This document shows, piece by piece, positions 54,060 through 64,000 of a stretch of DNA of 64,000 nt (positions within the stretch are counted from its first letter, which is position 1; every line of letters starts with the position of its first letter). The DNA is from Pomphorhynchus laevis (Eukaryota > Acanthocephala > Palaeacanthocephala > Echinorhynchida > Pomphorhynchidae). Both the position numbers and the translations under genes were made by a program. Under the pieces are notes generated by a model, which saw only the letters and a program-made list of their open reading frames with translations, had not been told where the DNA came from and did no database searches. The stretch covers positions 62,001-126,000 of the forward strand of contig WNNJ02003809.1 of assembly GCA_012934845.2 (NCBI GenBank), given 5' to 3'.

Positions 54060-56900
54060 TCTCTAAATAATTAAGTTAGATCCGAGCAGTTGGATGGCGC
54101 AAGACTCACCGAAAGGATTGTCTCCTTGTGAAATCACAGGGCAATTGTCACAGGGCAATTTCATGTGGATCGAAAAGCTCGTAGGTATGCAGACGAACAA
54201 TAGGCGATGACGAATCCAATGGGACGTTTTAAGCGCACTAACTGTCAGGATTGCTTATTTGACTTTTCCGAGCAATACTTGACGCGATTGCTTTCAGGGT
54301 AAACTGTGTGCGACGGTCAATGCCCATCTATGTCGAGAACACCAACGGTTCAAATCTAGCACCTTCAACCAACGATATCCTCTTCCCTTTTTTTCGTTGC
54401 TCATTATATTGGAACGATGAAGATGCAGGCCTGTTTGCATACGATTAAGCGTGAATAGAGAACACGTTGACTAGAAGAATGTCCGCTCGAATCGGTTACC
54501 GTGGAGCCAAGCACACACAACGTCTAATTGAACACCAGGATCATGTGTCGTGGTAATGTGATCGAAGTTCGTAAAATCATTCACCGTTGATAGACAAGGT
54601 TTTATTGCGACACTGAAACAAATTTCTGATAGTGCGCTGGCGATGATGCCTTTTACCGAGTCCGTAGCGAATTATCTTGAAACCACCGCCCTTACAAGAC
54701 AGAGAATGACTTATATCAATCAGAGATCCGCAAATACAAGTTTTATTATTCAAATCCTTTGGGATCTAACCATATCGTGCACATATCACATCCCTGAACT
54801 CATTTGGTGTTAAGCGATAATTCTCTCTTCGAAGAGGAAACTGGAAGCGTGATCCATAACAGTTGTCACATCCGAAAAATAACTTATTACGCCTTCAAGT
54901 CGGCGACTAATGTTGACGAAGAGCTATGCCATAGATACCCAACCATAAGAGTCACATAGGGTTTGTGAACTCTTGAACTTAATTGAATATGCATGCAGAA
55001 AATCAACAATCCCAATACCGCCAAGATTTAATGGGGAAGTTTATAAGGTGAACCATCTGTCATTTAAATCATGCCCAGTCACGATAGGAAGAAATCGATA
55101 CTATATCATTCCTTACAATCTCGACAACCCGGACGTTGTGCATTCGTTTGCTCGAATAAAATGCTTCCATTTCCCTTGAGTAGAGTTGACTAGACCAGCA
55201 TATGCACTTCAGGGTCTATTTTAGTAACATCTGTTAAGCGGTCGATTAGAGTCGCTTAGTAGCTTGACGCTGACTTAACAGATAAAGCAATAAAAGCATC
55301 AGTTGCAATTTGAATGCCTAAGATCTTAATACCTGCGGAATTCCTTGAGACATCCCCAATCTCTACATCGGACATGTCATCATCTGAATGAATCAAAATC
55401 AGTGTTTTTGAGCTATTTACATAGTATCCAAAATGCGGATCAACTTTCGTGAGAATATCCCACGCTCGTTTCAGATGGCCGGGCGTACCCACAAAGTTGG
55501 CATCGTCAGCTAACCATCTTTGAGTGACGGCTGGAACATTAGGATGAATTAAATCAATCAGAGGGATTGAAGCCATAGCAAACACAACCATTGCCAACGG
55601 GTCTTCCTGTGTGAATCCCTCTTATGAATAAAGGCTTTCGCCGGCAAGAACAAGTTGTGCGTTCGTTGCGTAAACATTATTTAAGACACATGCAAGCGAT
55701 GGACATAAATACCGACTATTGTAAAGCCCCGCGGATCGGTTTACAGGATTGAACGCATTCGACGCATCAACTGACATCAAACAGCTTCAATCATTTAACT
55801 GGGATATTCTCCGCAAAGAATAAACTGCAAACTCAATTCCACCGAATTGGGACGCGGCAAGTTGAACATTACCGGCAACGTCTTGCAAGTCATTGCATAT
55901 AATTTCCAACAATGCCTTGCATATTATGCGCCTTACAACATCACATATTCCAATAGGGCGAATCCCACCCTGCTTCTTTTGAACTGCAACTAGCTGACAA
56001 GTAGTAAAGGCATCGAGCACTCCAGCGTTTAAGGTTTCCGTTGCTATATGGATTGCGAAATCGGCCAATGATGCAGCAAGATTTCGAGATTGTGGTCCAA
56101 AACTGGTAAGCAAATGCCTCCAGTTCAACCAATCAAGTCCGGATAGTCCTGAACTACCTCTTGTCATTTTACAAGCGCGAACTATAGAAACCTCATTAAT
56201 CACATTGAATCGCACAGGATGATGTTGAGCCGATCCAGGGAAAGGCGCCGTCATCAGGGCGCTATCTTGTGGTAGCACTGGTGCGTGATGCATATTGCTA
56301 AGGAGTTCATGGACAGTGATACAGTTCACCAAAGTACTTAGGTTCAACACACCTCACAAGTTCTTGTTCTCAAGGACATCAGCAGCTGCTGATATAGCCT
56401 TTCTTCCAATCTCTGTTTTCTTGTCTGGTTTCGTGTTGATTTAGCTCAAGTTGCAAGAATAGGGCTTCGTCAAATGAGTCACCTAGTCTGTTCTGCTGCC
56501 AGAGGTTTAACATACGCTCGAAAGTTTTGCGGATTATCGATATTTTTATCGACTTAATTTTCTGAAGGACACACTGCGCAAAGACAGTTGCGATTTTGTG
56601 CGCATTTGCTTCACCTGCGTTGCATTAACAACCTCTGGATAGAACGACGCTAGGATTGTCACGAATGAGTGATTTGCTGAGTATTTCAGTAAAAACATAA
56701 GATTGGATTTCCACTGTATGAAGCTCAAATATATATCATCGACAGATGGTATATGTAAAGACTTAATTAATGATCCATTAAGATTTGAGTTTAAAATGCG
56801 AATTTGGGAGTCTATTGTGCTTCGTCATTCCTCTCTGAACTAGGATTGATATCAGTCCGTTGGTTTCCATTATTATGCTCATAAGTGTTAGAATGAGACG
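54060..56900 (-). mobile_element. RLE LINE copy, RT plus endonuclease, decayed
   Basis: Minus-strand relative of the 5454-8009 ORF. From right to left: an N-terminal region near 56550-56730; RT fingers with GIRPIGICDVVRRIICKAL (near 55880-55975); QFGGIEFAVYSLR; a GFTQEDPLAMVVFAMASIPL region near 55540-55620; and a catalytic box reading WLADD in place of WYADD (55510-55525). Then PLNLGGIGIVDF near 55010-55045, a CICGSLIDISHSLSCKGGG knuckle near 54680-54740, and RADI near 54480. Several stops and frame changes lie below 55256. Confidence 0.75.
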
Positions 56901-57289
56901 GAAATCTCTGTGTACAGTTTGCCGCGGATCAGTTATGACATAGTGTTTCATATCTTGCGCAGATGCATCTTTTACATTTGGCTGCAGCCGAGTTGCAGCA
57001 TTTCGGGATCGAGGTTGGTTTTCCTCTCGGCATGGGCCTGTGTAATCAGTGATTGTATGTTATCAGTTGTATGTAATTAGTCATGATTGTATGTAATCAG
57101 TTATACAAAAAAACTTTCGCTCAGGAAGCAGGTTACTATTGTAGTAGTTATAATAAAAGAATCTTTTAACCCATTATTACTATATGTTTTTATAATAATA
57201 TTAAAAATAATACCAACTGCAGGTTCCCGCACATGAGTCTATAAATTATAATATCAAAACATTAAATATTCATTATTTCCCGTGGCTTG
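56901..57289. other. Spacer with short tandem repeat
   Basis: GATTGTATGTAATCAG-type units occur about three times near 57040-57100. No gene. Confidence 0.55.
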
Positions 57290-58370
57290 CTCTAAATAGT
57301 CCTTAGCGGTATGCCCGGAAGGCCACAGCAGCTTGCTTCGTCATGCAAAAATACAGTTGTTCCCGTATCCCTCTAATGAATTCGTGGTACCGTTTATCGT
57401 GTTATCCTTTTATCGGACGATATATTTTTTGCGACAGATTTCAAGAACGAATTGAAGACGTTCCCCACACCTCCGCTAGTTGGAACTATTAAGGGAAGAA
57501 AAGTTTCGCTTGCTATTTCTTCTACTCATTCGCGATACTGCTGATTTGCACTCCTCTTGATATGCAAATGCAGAAGCCCTGACAAACAAATGAGGGACCG
57601 AAAATGTTATATGCACATCCATATAGGATCGCTCCATTATTCCAGTATGCAGGACTGTACAGGTTATGTCCATGCGAGCTTCACGGTCTCGAGTCGTTGA
57701 AGAGTTATGGAATATATATAAGTCTCGCACCGGTTGGAGTACACTTTCCATCTGTACATTCTGGTATGCATCTGATAAATAACAAGTGGTCAATCTCTCA
57801 CCATATTATGTCTAATAATAAAGATGACCCTTATTTTGCATGATCATGTGCTGTGTGGCAAAAGATTATCCACATTTACATTTGTTCAGTGATTCTTTTG
57901 GCGACCAACCATATCGAGCTACCATGGCATATTTGAAACAGTTAGTCGAAAGATAATTCTGTCTGTATACTGAAGGCATAGCTGTCAGCCGACTGGAAGC
58001 ACAGATGCGCGAACTAGCCATAATTGCTAATTTAAAATGTCTATCAACACCATCAATGGCATTCTCCCTCAATGTATTTAGCATTACTTGCCGACCCACA
58101 TACATATTTTTCAAGGTACACGTCTGATCGTGTAATAATTCTACGCCATTCGCATCCGCAAAAAATTGATCGCATAGCCGTAAAGACTGATTATATAATA
58201 TTATAGAACCGGAAAGAGGATCAAAGATACCTATGCCACCCATCATTACATGGAGAGAAATACATGTGATTAGCGTCTCATTTAGTTTATCTAAATCGAT
58301 CATTGAATGAACAGCTTTATAAAAATAGCATCTCTCAGTTGACCAAACAATCCACAAGTTTTTTCACATG
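57290..58370 (-). mobile_element. RLE LINE copy, 3' portion (finger and endonuclease)
   Basis: A second minus-strand copy, 5'-truncated. The thumb region MMGGIGIFDPLSGSI (58200-58250), ARYGW...NKCKCG (57866-57930), and DREARMDITC with ERSYMDVHITF (57600-57700) correspond to the end of the 5454-8009 ORF. Its C-terminus lies upstream of the N-terminus of the neighbouring copy at 54-56.9 kb, so these are two insertions, not one element. Confidence 0.7.
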
Positions 58371-60190
58371 TCCGTTGTTTATAAACCTATTTATGCTAGA
58401 CATGTTAATTTAAAAAGCTTAGTATGAATGTCCGTCATTTACTGCGATTAAGGCTATCATTATCACCATGTGACACCAATCTACAGCCAATTCTTCAAAT
58501 TTGGATTTAGAATACACATCATCACCAAGGTAACTGCCCACCAGTGTGATCCCCTAATTGGTTACTAACAATTCTTAATCGTGAAATGTGCGTAATCCAA
58601 CTGTCATGTTTCACGGATTTTTACTATAATAGTATAATAATTAAATTGTACTATAACTTTTGGCTGATAATCGTTGATAAAGTTAACATGTGTAAAAATG
58701 TGTTGGAAACAAACTGACTGCAAATTGTTCAATGAAACGGCCGATGTGCTCTTATATTGTTCAGGGCTTTTTTAAACATCGAGACAAATAATAAAATAAG
58801 AAATTATTGCTTGCAAATTTTCGACTATTGCAATTATCCTGTTCCAGAAAAGTCAATGCTTAAAATTATATATTTAACTAAAATATATATTTAACTATAA
58901 TTATATATTTTGTTAATTAAAAAATATTTCCGAAATACTAAATTCCTTTGTCTAATTAAAAAGTACTTTTTAATTTGTTATTTAAATAAAAATATGAAAG
59001 TATTCTAATAAACTAAAATAGACTAATGTCGACTTAAATATACAACCCAATACTATGATTTTCCTCGTATTTTCTCATTCATTTAAATAATTAGCTAAAA
59101 ATATTTCTCTGACTTTTTATTTTTATTGCTTAACACATTAGAATGAAATGCACATTAGAAAACCAAGGAGTATTTTACATTTAAAATCTTTGATTGTTAA
59201 TTGAAAACACTTCCGAAATACAAAGTCCCTTTTTTCTATAATATATTGACAAGATCACAATCCTTTCATCATTTTTCAGTAATTTTTAATTTTCAATTTT
59301 ATTCTTATCAAGTTATAATCATTTATAGTCTAAAAATAGCAATAAAACAAATACAGGTTATCTACATTCTATGACATCATATGTAAAAAAACCTATTCAT
59401 ATTAATACGCTTTAAATTGAGCATTAATAAATACTGAATTTTATAACATTTTACAACATTCAGTTAAACTAATTTAGCCAATTTTTAGCAATTAGAAAAT
59501 AAATCAGCAGATTAGAATTCGATCATTTTTCTAATCAATACTCAAAATTACAAGATTTGCATATTGTTCATTGTAAATAACTACATGCAATAATCTGTTT
59601 AAGATGATAACTTTCAATCTTAATGAAATGTTCATGCATTTTTTGCTGTGATAATTGAACAACAATAGAAATCAAATAATTAAGAAAAAAAATTGAAACT
59701 AGATTGAATTGGCCAATCAAATTGCAATAAATAAGTGTCTCTTACTTGTTGAGAATAATGTTCATCTATTAATTGATCAGTTGTATTTCATATATAAGGC
59801 TCACATTAGCGTTTTCTCTTTAGCATTAACTAACTCTGTAAGTACACTGAAAGCTTTTTTTATTATCGAAATCAACGATATATTTAAGTATGCATGCCAA
59901 TATTTTGATTACCTTGCAAAACATTTGTTTAAATCAAACAGGAGAAACATTATTATAATGTGCCACAACATTTTGTTACTTATTCAAAAAAATATTCAAA
60001 TATTCAGAATATGTCAAATACTTGATCATAACATAAACTTACAGCCTCCTAGTATTTTTAAATTGCGAGTTTTAACTTTATTAATGTATTAAAAATAAAA
60101 TATAATTAAGATCGGTATAAACTTATAGACCAATACTGTATATTTGAGAATTCTATAAAATAAAAATAAAATATATTTAAAATATTTTTA
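58371..60190. other. No supported gene
   Basis: AT-rich sequence. A 127-codon plus-strand frame at 59709-60092 starts at TTG, is very rich in Ile/Leu/Asn as expected from base composition, and has no recognisable domain. Probably chance. Confidence 0.45.
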
Positions 60191-60199
60191 CTCGAATCT

Positions 60200-60555
60200 A
60201 TAAATAATCAAATAAGATCAGTTGACTGCGTCTACGTATTTTGTGCTATACATAATTTTTAAAATAAATATTTAATCTTTAGAATTTCTACAATTCAGAT
60301 TTTTATAAGTTAAGAATTTTTTAAAAATCAATGTTTATGAACTGATTAATAAATAATATACAATGTTTTAGAATTAAGATTTAAGTTTAAAATTTAAGTT
60401 TTATGAACTGATTAATGAATTAAATCAGCTAACTGAGTCTACGTATTGTTATATAATTATAAAATAAACAAAACATAATAATGCTAAATCAAAATTTAAT
60501 AATTAAATAATAAAATTAATAATTGTTTTTAGATTTTCTATAATTTTAATCAAGT

Positions 60556-60586
<31 letters not shown>

Positions 60587-60599
60587 ATTTAAAGTAAAC
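60200..60599 (-). repeat. Penelope-like tails, two in a row
   Basis: Two tail starts, GATCAGTTGACTGCGTCTACG (near 60208) and AATCAGCTAACTGAGTCTACG (near 60421), each precede AT-rich sequence with ACTGATTAATAAATAA-like motifs. The second leads into the full element at 60600; the first is a separate, older remnant. Confidence 0.65.
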
Positions 60600-60639
60600 G
60601 TCATTTTTATGAATTGACTAATAAATAACAGGCGTTGTA

Positions 60640-60780
60640 TCAGAATAAGAATTAGAGGTCATCAGGAGGAACTGCTATGCTATCAGGTTTCGGCCCCTAA
60701 CTCCTCTACCCAACATAGCAGCGGGGCCAAATACATGCTAATGATGTATTTCCTCTGAAATAACTATCTAGTATCTTATT
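60640..60780 (-). other. Penelope-like end module: structured, hammerhead-like RNA
   Basis: Read on the element (minus) strand: CAGAG-GAAA, hairpin TACAT/ATGTA, TTT, GGCCCC, GCTGCTATG, a 16-nt loop, GGGGCC, GAAACCTGATAG, CATAGCAG, TTCCTC, CTGATGA, CCTCT. GGCCCC/GGGGCC and CTGCTATG/CATAGCAG interlock as a pseudoknot. AGAG/CTCT closes the module. Related modules lie near 14.95, 23.9, 42.6, 45.4, 46.0 and 47.3 kb. Penelope elements are known to carry hammerhead ribozymes; here the boxes are in circularly permuted order. Confidence 0.55.
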
Positions 60781-60795
60781 CTAATGCAAAGTATA

Positions 60796-62472
60796 TTATT
60801 TATTATCCATCCATAAAAATTTGCCACTTAAGAGTTTAAATTTATTCTTTATATTATTGTGTTGATTTATATATTTTACTATTTTCTGCTTGATGTTATT
60901 TTTATAGTAACCTAGTTTAAAATATGTATCTATTAAATTATTTAAATGATTTTGAAGAAAGCCAATATCATTACATATTGTTGCAATTCTTAAAATTTCA
61001 TTATTTAATGTATTATATTTTATATTATATGGTATGCATGAATGCTCATGCAAAAATATGTTTCTTGTAAATTTAAATATGTCATCTTTACGATATAAAT
61101 TAATAGTAGTTTTAGTTAATGTTAATTTAATGTTCATATCTAGATATACACCTTCTTTATCATTAATATTGGTTTTGTTAAGAATAAGGCTTTCTGGATA
61201 AATGTGCTCACTAATTGAATAAAAATTATTAGAATTAAATACACATATATCATCAATGTATCGAAACATATATTTCATATATTTATATTGTTTAGATTTA
61301 GTTTTTACACAGTTATGAACAAATTCATATTCTATAAAGCTTAAAAACAAGTCAGCTATAATTGGGCTACTATTACCACCCATTGGAACACCTTTTACTT
61401 GTCTAAATATAGATGTCCCTACTTTTAAATAATTTTGATTTATCAAAATATTTAAGGATTCTATTAATTCAATTTTATCCATATATTTATATTTATTTGA
61501 TGGTTTAATTTTTGTTAGATAGGCGTTATAATTATTATAACATATATATGTATATCTTTTTCCGAATATAAGATTAATTAATTTTACTAACGCTTCTTTA
61601 ATATCTACTAAATCTAGATTTGTATAAAGCGTACTAAAATCGTATGTATTTATATTTTGAAAATTTATTCCTTTTGTCTGTTCTAAAAATTCTTTTGTAG
61701 AATTAATACTGAAATAGTGTTTTATACCAGTATTAATTTCGATTACCTTGCAATATTTTTTAAAATGTGCTTTAATTACTTTAAGCATTTTATTCATATA
61801 AACAGAAAGTGGTTTTAATGTACATTTAAACGCACTACATATGAACCTAGGTTTTATTGGATTTTTATGTAATTTTGGATTCCAATATAATATAGGTATA
61901 GTTTTATTATCTAATTCAACCTTTATACCCTTTTTATCCATTATAGAACAGTGACTTGTAATAATTGATTCTAAACTCAACTCACTACGTTCATATGCTG
62001 GATTTACATTTAAATCATTAGAATTAACCTCTTTCATTAGTATATCATAATAAAGCTTTTTGCATATGAAGACAAAGTTATTACTAGCTTTATCAATAGT
62101 TGTTATTATATAGTTATCCTTTAATTTAGTAAGTTCTTTATACATATCTTTATTAATTTTATCTTTCCTTTTATAATTGTTTGTTATTTTCATTTTATTT
62201 TTAATTTTATCAAATATATAATCTTTCCAAATTTTTATCTTAGATATATTCGAGCTTTCACTATTAATCAGCTTACTAAAGTAATCATTTAAGTTATTAT
62301 ATAACGAACTGTATATTTTATTTTTGTCGTTGTTGTTATTTAATCTATATTTATACCCTTTCGATAGCAGCTTTCTTAATTCACAATTTTCAATTAATTC
62401 TAGATTATGGGTACATATATGTTCATTTATTTTATCAAAACTAAGACTTTTACAATTGCATTCTGTTTCCAT
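60796..62472 (-). CDS. Penelope-group reverse transcriptase, 558 codons from first ATG
   Basis: Uninterrupted frame, open further upstream to about 62790 without an ATG. Order: a Cys/His segment ECNCK...EHICTHN (residues 3-22), LRKLLSKGYKYR, an IDKASNNFVFICKKLYYDI stretch (126-144), LHKNPIKPRFI (201-211), motif A YDFSTLYTNLD (277-287), motif B GVPMGGNSSPIIADLF (361-376), the catalytic box YIDD (405-408), a YLDMNI box (443-448), and a thumb ending KFLWMDNK. Penelope-group enzymes usually carry a GIY-YIG endonuclease after the RT, or before it in the Naiad type. None is visible in this ORF or in the longer N-terminus at 25.5-26.4 kb. Confidence 0.85.
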   Translation of the reverse strand: METECNCKSLSFDKINEHICTHNLELIENCELRKLLSKGYKYRLNNNNDKNKIYSSLYNNLNDYFSKLINSESSNISKIKIWKDYIFDKIKNKMKITNNYKRKDKINKDMYKELTKLKDNYIITTIDKASNNFVFICKKLYYDILMKEVNSNDLNVNPAYERSELSLESIITSHCSIMDKKGIKVELDNKTIPILYWNPKLHKNPIKPRFICSAFKCTLKPLSVYMNKMLKVIKAHFKKYCKVIEINTGIKHYFSINSTKEFLEQTKGINFQNINTYDFSTLYTNLDLVDIKEALVKLINLIFGKRYTYICYNNYNAYLTKIKPSNKYKYMDKIELIESLNILINQNYLKVGTSIFRQVKGVPMGGNSSPIIADLFLSFIEYEFVHNCVKTKSKQYKYMKYMFRYIDDICVFNSNNFYSISEHIYPESLILNKTNINDKEGVYLDMNIKLTLTKTTINLYRKDDIFKFTRNIFLHEHSCIPYNIKYNTLNNEILRIATICNDIGFLQNHLNNLIDTYFKLGYYKNNIKQKIVKYINQHNNIKNKFKLLSGKFLWMDNK

Positions 62473-62813
62473 TATGTTTCTAATATTATCGTTACATATT
62501 GATTTTAATTCTTTATTATAATTACAAATTTTTCGTCCTAATGGTGGTAGGAGTTTATACCTTATTTTAGGAATATATTTACTTAAATCTGACCCTATTA
62601 TTTCTTTACTTTTAGAATTATTTAAAAGTCCGGCTATATTTATGTTATCTATACATTTATTAATGAAGTTTATGGTTAATGTATATTTTCTATTGTTATT
62701 ATTTACATTTATTGTACGATTATAGTATTTTGTATTACAATAACTGTCTATTATACAACTTAGCCTATCATAGTCGTTAATTAATTTTTGATTAATTTTT
62801 AATTAATTTTTAA

Positions 62814-62852
62814 TTAATCTCTAATTATTAATTTTTAATAATTAGAGATTAA
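62814..62852. repeat. Perfect 16-bp hairpin at the Penelope-like 5' edge
   Basis: Arms 62814-62829 and 62837-62852 (TTAATCTCTAATTATT and its exact complement) with a 7-nt loop AATTTTT. It sits just beyond where homology to the other Penelope-like copies ends. Confidence 0.9.
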
Positions 62853-63530
62853 TATTAGAGTAACTGTATTTGTATCAGGCTTCAGAGCCCTATTAGTTTT
62901 GTTTTTCAGATAATTGTTTTTATTAATTATAATTGAATAGAATTATTCCAATTTTTATAAGTAAGAATTTTTTAAAAATCAATTTTTATGAACTGATTAT
63001 ATACAATTATTTATTTTGTAAAATAAATATAAATATAATATCTATATCAATATTATAAATATAACATTGATATATTATATTATATGGACTAATTGTATCA
63101 CTTGAAAAGGACTGTTGAAAATTCGTGATTAACATTCTCTTGTTTCTTCTTGATGTTTATACGCCGTGAACAAAATATATAAATATTAAATATACAATTT
63201 AAAAATCTATAAAATATTGAAATGTGTTTAGAGAAATAATTTCTCAAATTATTATATAATTATAGTAATATTTATATTTTATATTTATATATTATTATAT
63301 ATTTATATATAAATGTATAATGTATATTATATATTTATATATAATATAAATATTTATATAAATATAAATATTAAATCTGCAATTTAAAAATCTATAATTG
63401 ATAATAATAAATTAATATAGGCTTCAATATGGAAATGTGTTTCAGAAAGTAAATAAATATTTGATAATTATTTATCAATTTATACTTTACATTTAATTTC
63501 ACAATAACAAAATTGAATTGATTATTACAG
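62853..63530. other. No gene seen; AT-rich, probable intron or 5' flank
   Basis: Contains a long TATATTTATA-rich tract (63250-63370). It ends in a pyrimidine-poor but usable acceptor TTATTACAG before the exon at 63531. Confidence 0.5.
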
Positions 63531-63764
63531 CTGATTTGAACAAATGACGCAAAATCAATCTAACTCTACAAATTGCCCTGGATGCACTAATGAATTCTGC
63601 GAGGCTACCCACTTGTTATTATCTAGTAATTTTGGCGTTAATCCGAAAGATAATAACGAAAAGCCAGTTTGCCTAGGAATGTATTCGCCTCAAACACCGT
63701 TGGCTAAAGACGAGCCCACAGTGAAACATCAAAATGAAATCCATACCGGGAAAAAGCGAAAACG
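63531..63764 (+). CDS. First coding exon of an unidentified gene running off the right edge
   Basis: An exon between GATTATTACAG and GGTAAAG, with 13 nt of 5' UTR and ATG at 63544 (CAAATGA context). It gives 73 codons plus 2 nt in phase with the donor. If the donor is not used, the frame stops at once (TAA at 63766). The peptide is polar, with three cysteines and a histidine near its start (CPGCTNEFCEATH) and a basic end HTGKKRKR that looks like a nuclear localisation signal. Composition is clearly coding-like against the AT-rich flanks. I do not recognise the family. Confidence 0.6.
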
Positions 63765-64000
63765 GTAAAGTATAATTTTACGGGTTATCATTCAATCTGT
63801 ATTTTGCAAATACAATATTTTAATATTTAAATTTTAAAATGTTTTATGTTTAAAAAATAATTTAAACATTAATTTAAATATTTAATGTCAATTTTGTAAC
63901 AAGAAATCGATTTCATTTGTATTCATCTAGAATTCGCAATTTTTCGTTAAAAAATATATTGAATTGGAATTATGCTATTATTTGTATGTCTTTGGCATAT

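Larger units (their letters stand above)
60600..62852 (-). mobile_element. Penelope-like element, best-preserved copy (5'-truncated)
   Basis: Minus strand. The end module occupies 60640-60780 and the RT frame 60796 to about 62790. The coding region looks whole over the RT; the copy stops short of the N-terminal start seen in the 23.9-26.4 kb copy. At its 5' edge the sequence turns into TAATTTTTAATTAA slippage repeats and a perfect 16-bp hairpin. Sequence identity to the other copies is high, so the family was active not long ago. Confidence 0.85.

Noticed and set aside
57604-57843. 79-codon plus-strand frame
   Set aside because: Opposite-strand shadow of the RLE LINE endonuclease domain.
59709-60092. 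127-codon open frame, Ile/Leu/Asn-rich
   Set aside because: Begins at TTG, has no domain, and a frame of this length is expected about once by chance in AT-rich DNA of this size.
60661-60760. HDV-like ribozyme in the Penelope-like end module (nested pseudoknot GGCCCC/GGGGCC and CTGCTATG/CATAGCAG)
   Set aside because: The P3 hairpin and the catalytic-C joining segment expected for an HDV fold are not evident. The hammerhead-like reading explains more of the conserved bases.

Overview
The window is animal nuclear DNA: AT-rich, with GT-AG introns, and packed with retroelements. No bacterial, organellar, tRNA or rRNA genes were seen. The species cannot be named from sequence alone. The mix of Penelope-like elements, LINEs with a restriction-like endonuclease (RLE), L2/CR1-like and RTE-like LINEs points to an invertebrate with a repeat-rich genome.

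The only clearly identifiable host gene is an orthologue of PRC1/Ase1/MAP65, the antiparallel-microtubule crosslinker of the spindle midzone. Thirteen coding exons lie on the + strand between 17311 and 40520; every internal boundary is GT-AG and the phases agree. The N-terminal exon or exons were not found. The gene is stretched over 23 kb because its introns hold transposons, minisatellites, an intronless beta-1,4-galactosyltransferase fragment flanked by 17-bp direct repeats, and a decayed copy of one of its own exons. One exon carries a one-base frameshift next to an A run, either an assembly error or a real lesion.

Layout. 1-14.5 kb is a nest of LINEs: an RTE-like LINE, a fold-back MITE, and an L2-like LINE whose 5' part (2.8-5.2 kb) and RT part (12.2-13.4 kb) are separated by a 17-bp minisatellite, an RLE LINE with an intact 851-codon ORF, a second RLE LINE whose 5' half is inverted (twin priming), a 5'-truncated LINE starting with a perfect snap-back hairpin, and a CR1-like remnant. 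14.7-16.2 kb is a Penelope-like copy. 17.3-40.5 kb is the PRC1 gene; its 8-kb intron holds another RLE LINE, itself interrupted by a Penelope-like element. 40.9-48 kb has repeats with a conserved mini-ORF, CR1-like remnants and several Penelope-like ends. 49.4-53.5 kb has unidentified coding-like segments. 54-58.4 kb holds two minus-strand RLE LINE copies. 60.2-62.9 kb is the best-preserved Penelope-like element. At the right edge a first coding exon of an unidentified gene begins (63531-63764).

The most unusual signal is a set of structured repeat modules carrying hammerhead-ribozyme-like boxes (GAAA and CTGATGA) in permuted order with paired flanks. One is the end module of the Penelope-like family. 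Another is an unrelated repeat family at 28.7 kb and 33.4 kb, where the pairing is kept by compensatory changes. The Penelope-like RT frame ends without any visible GIY-YIG endonuclease.
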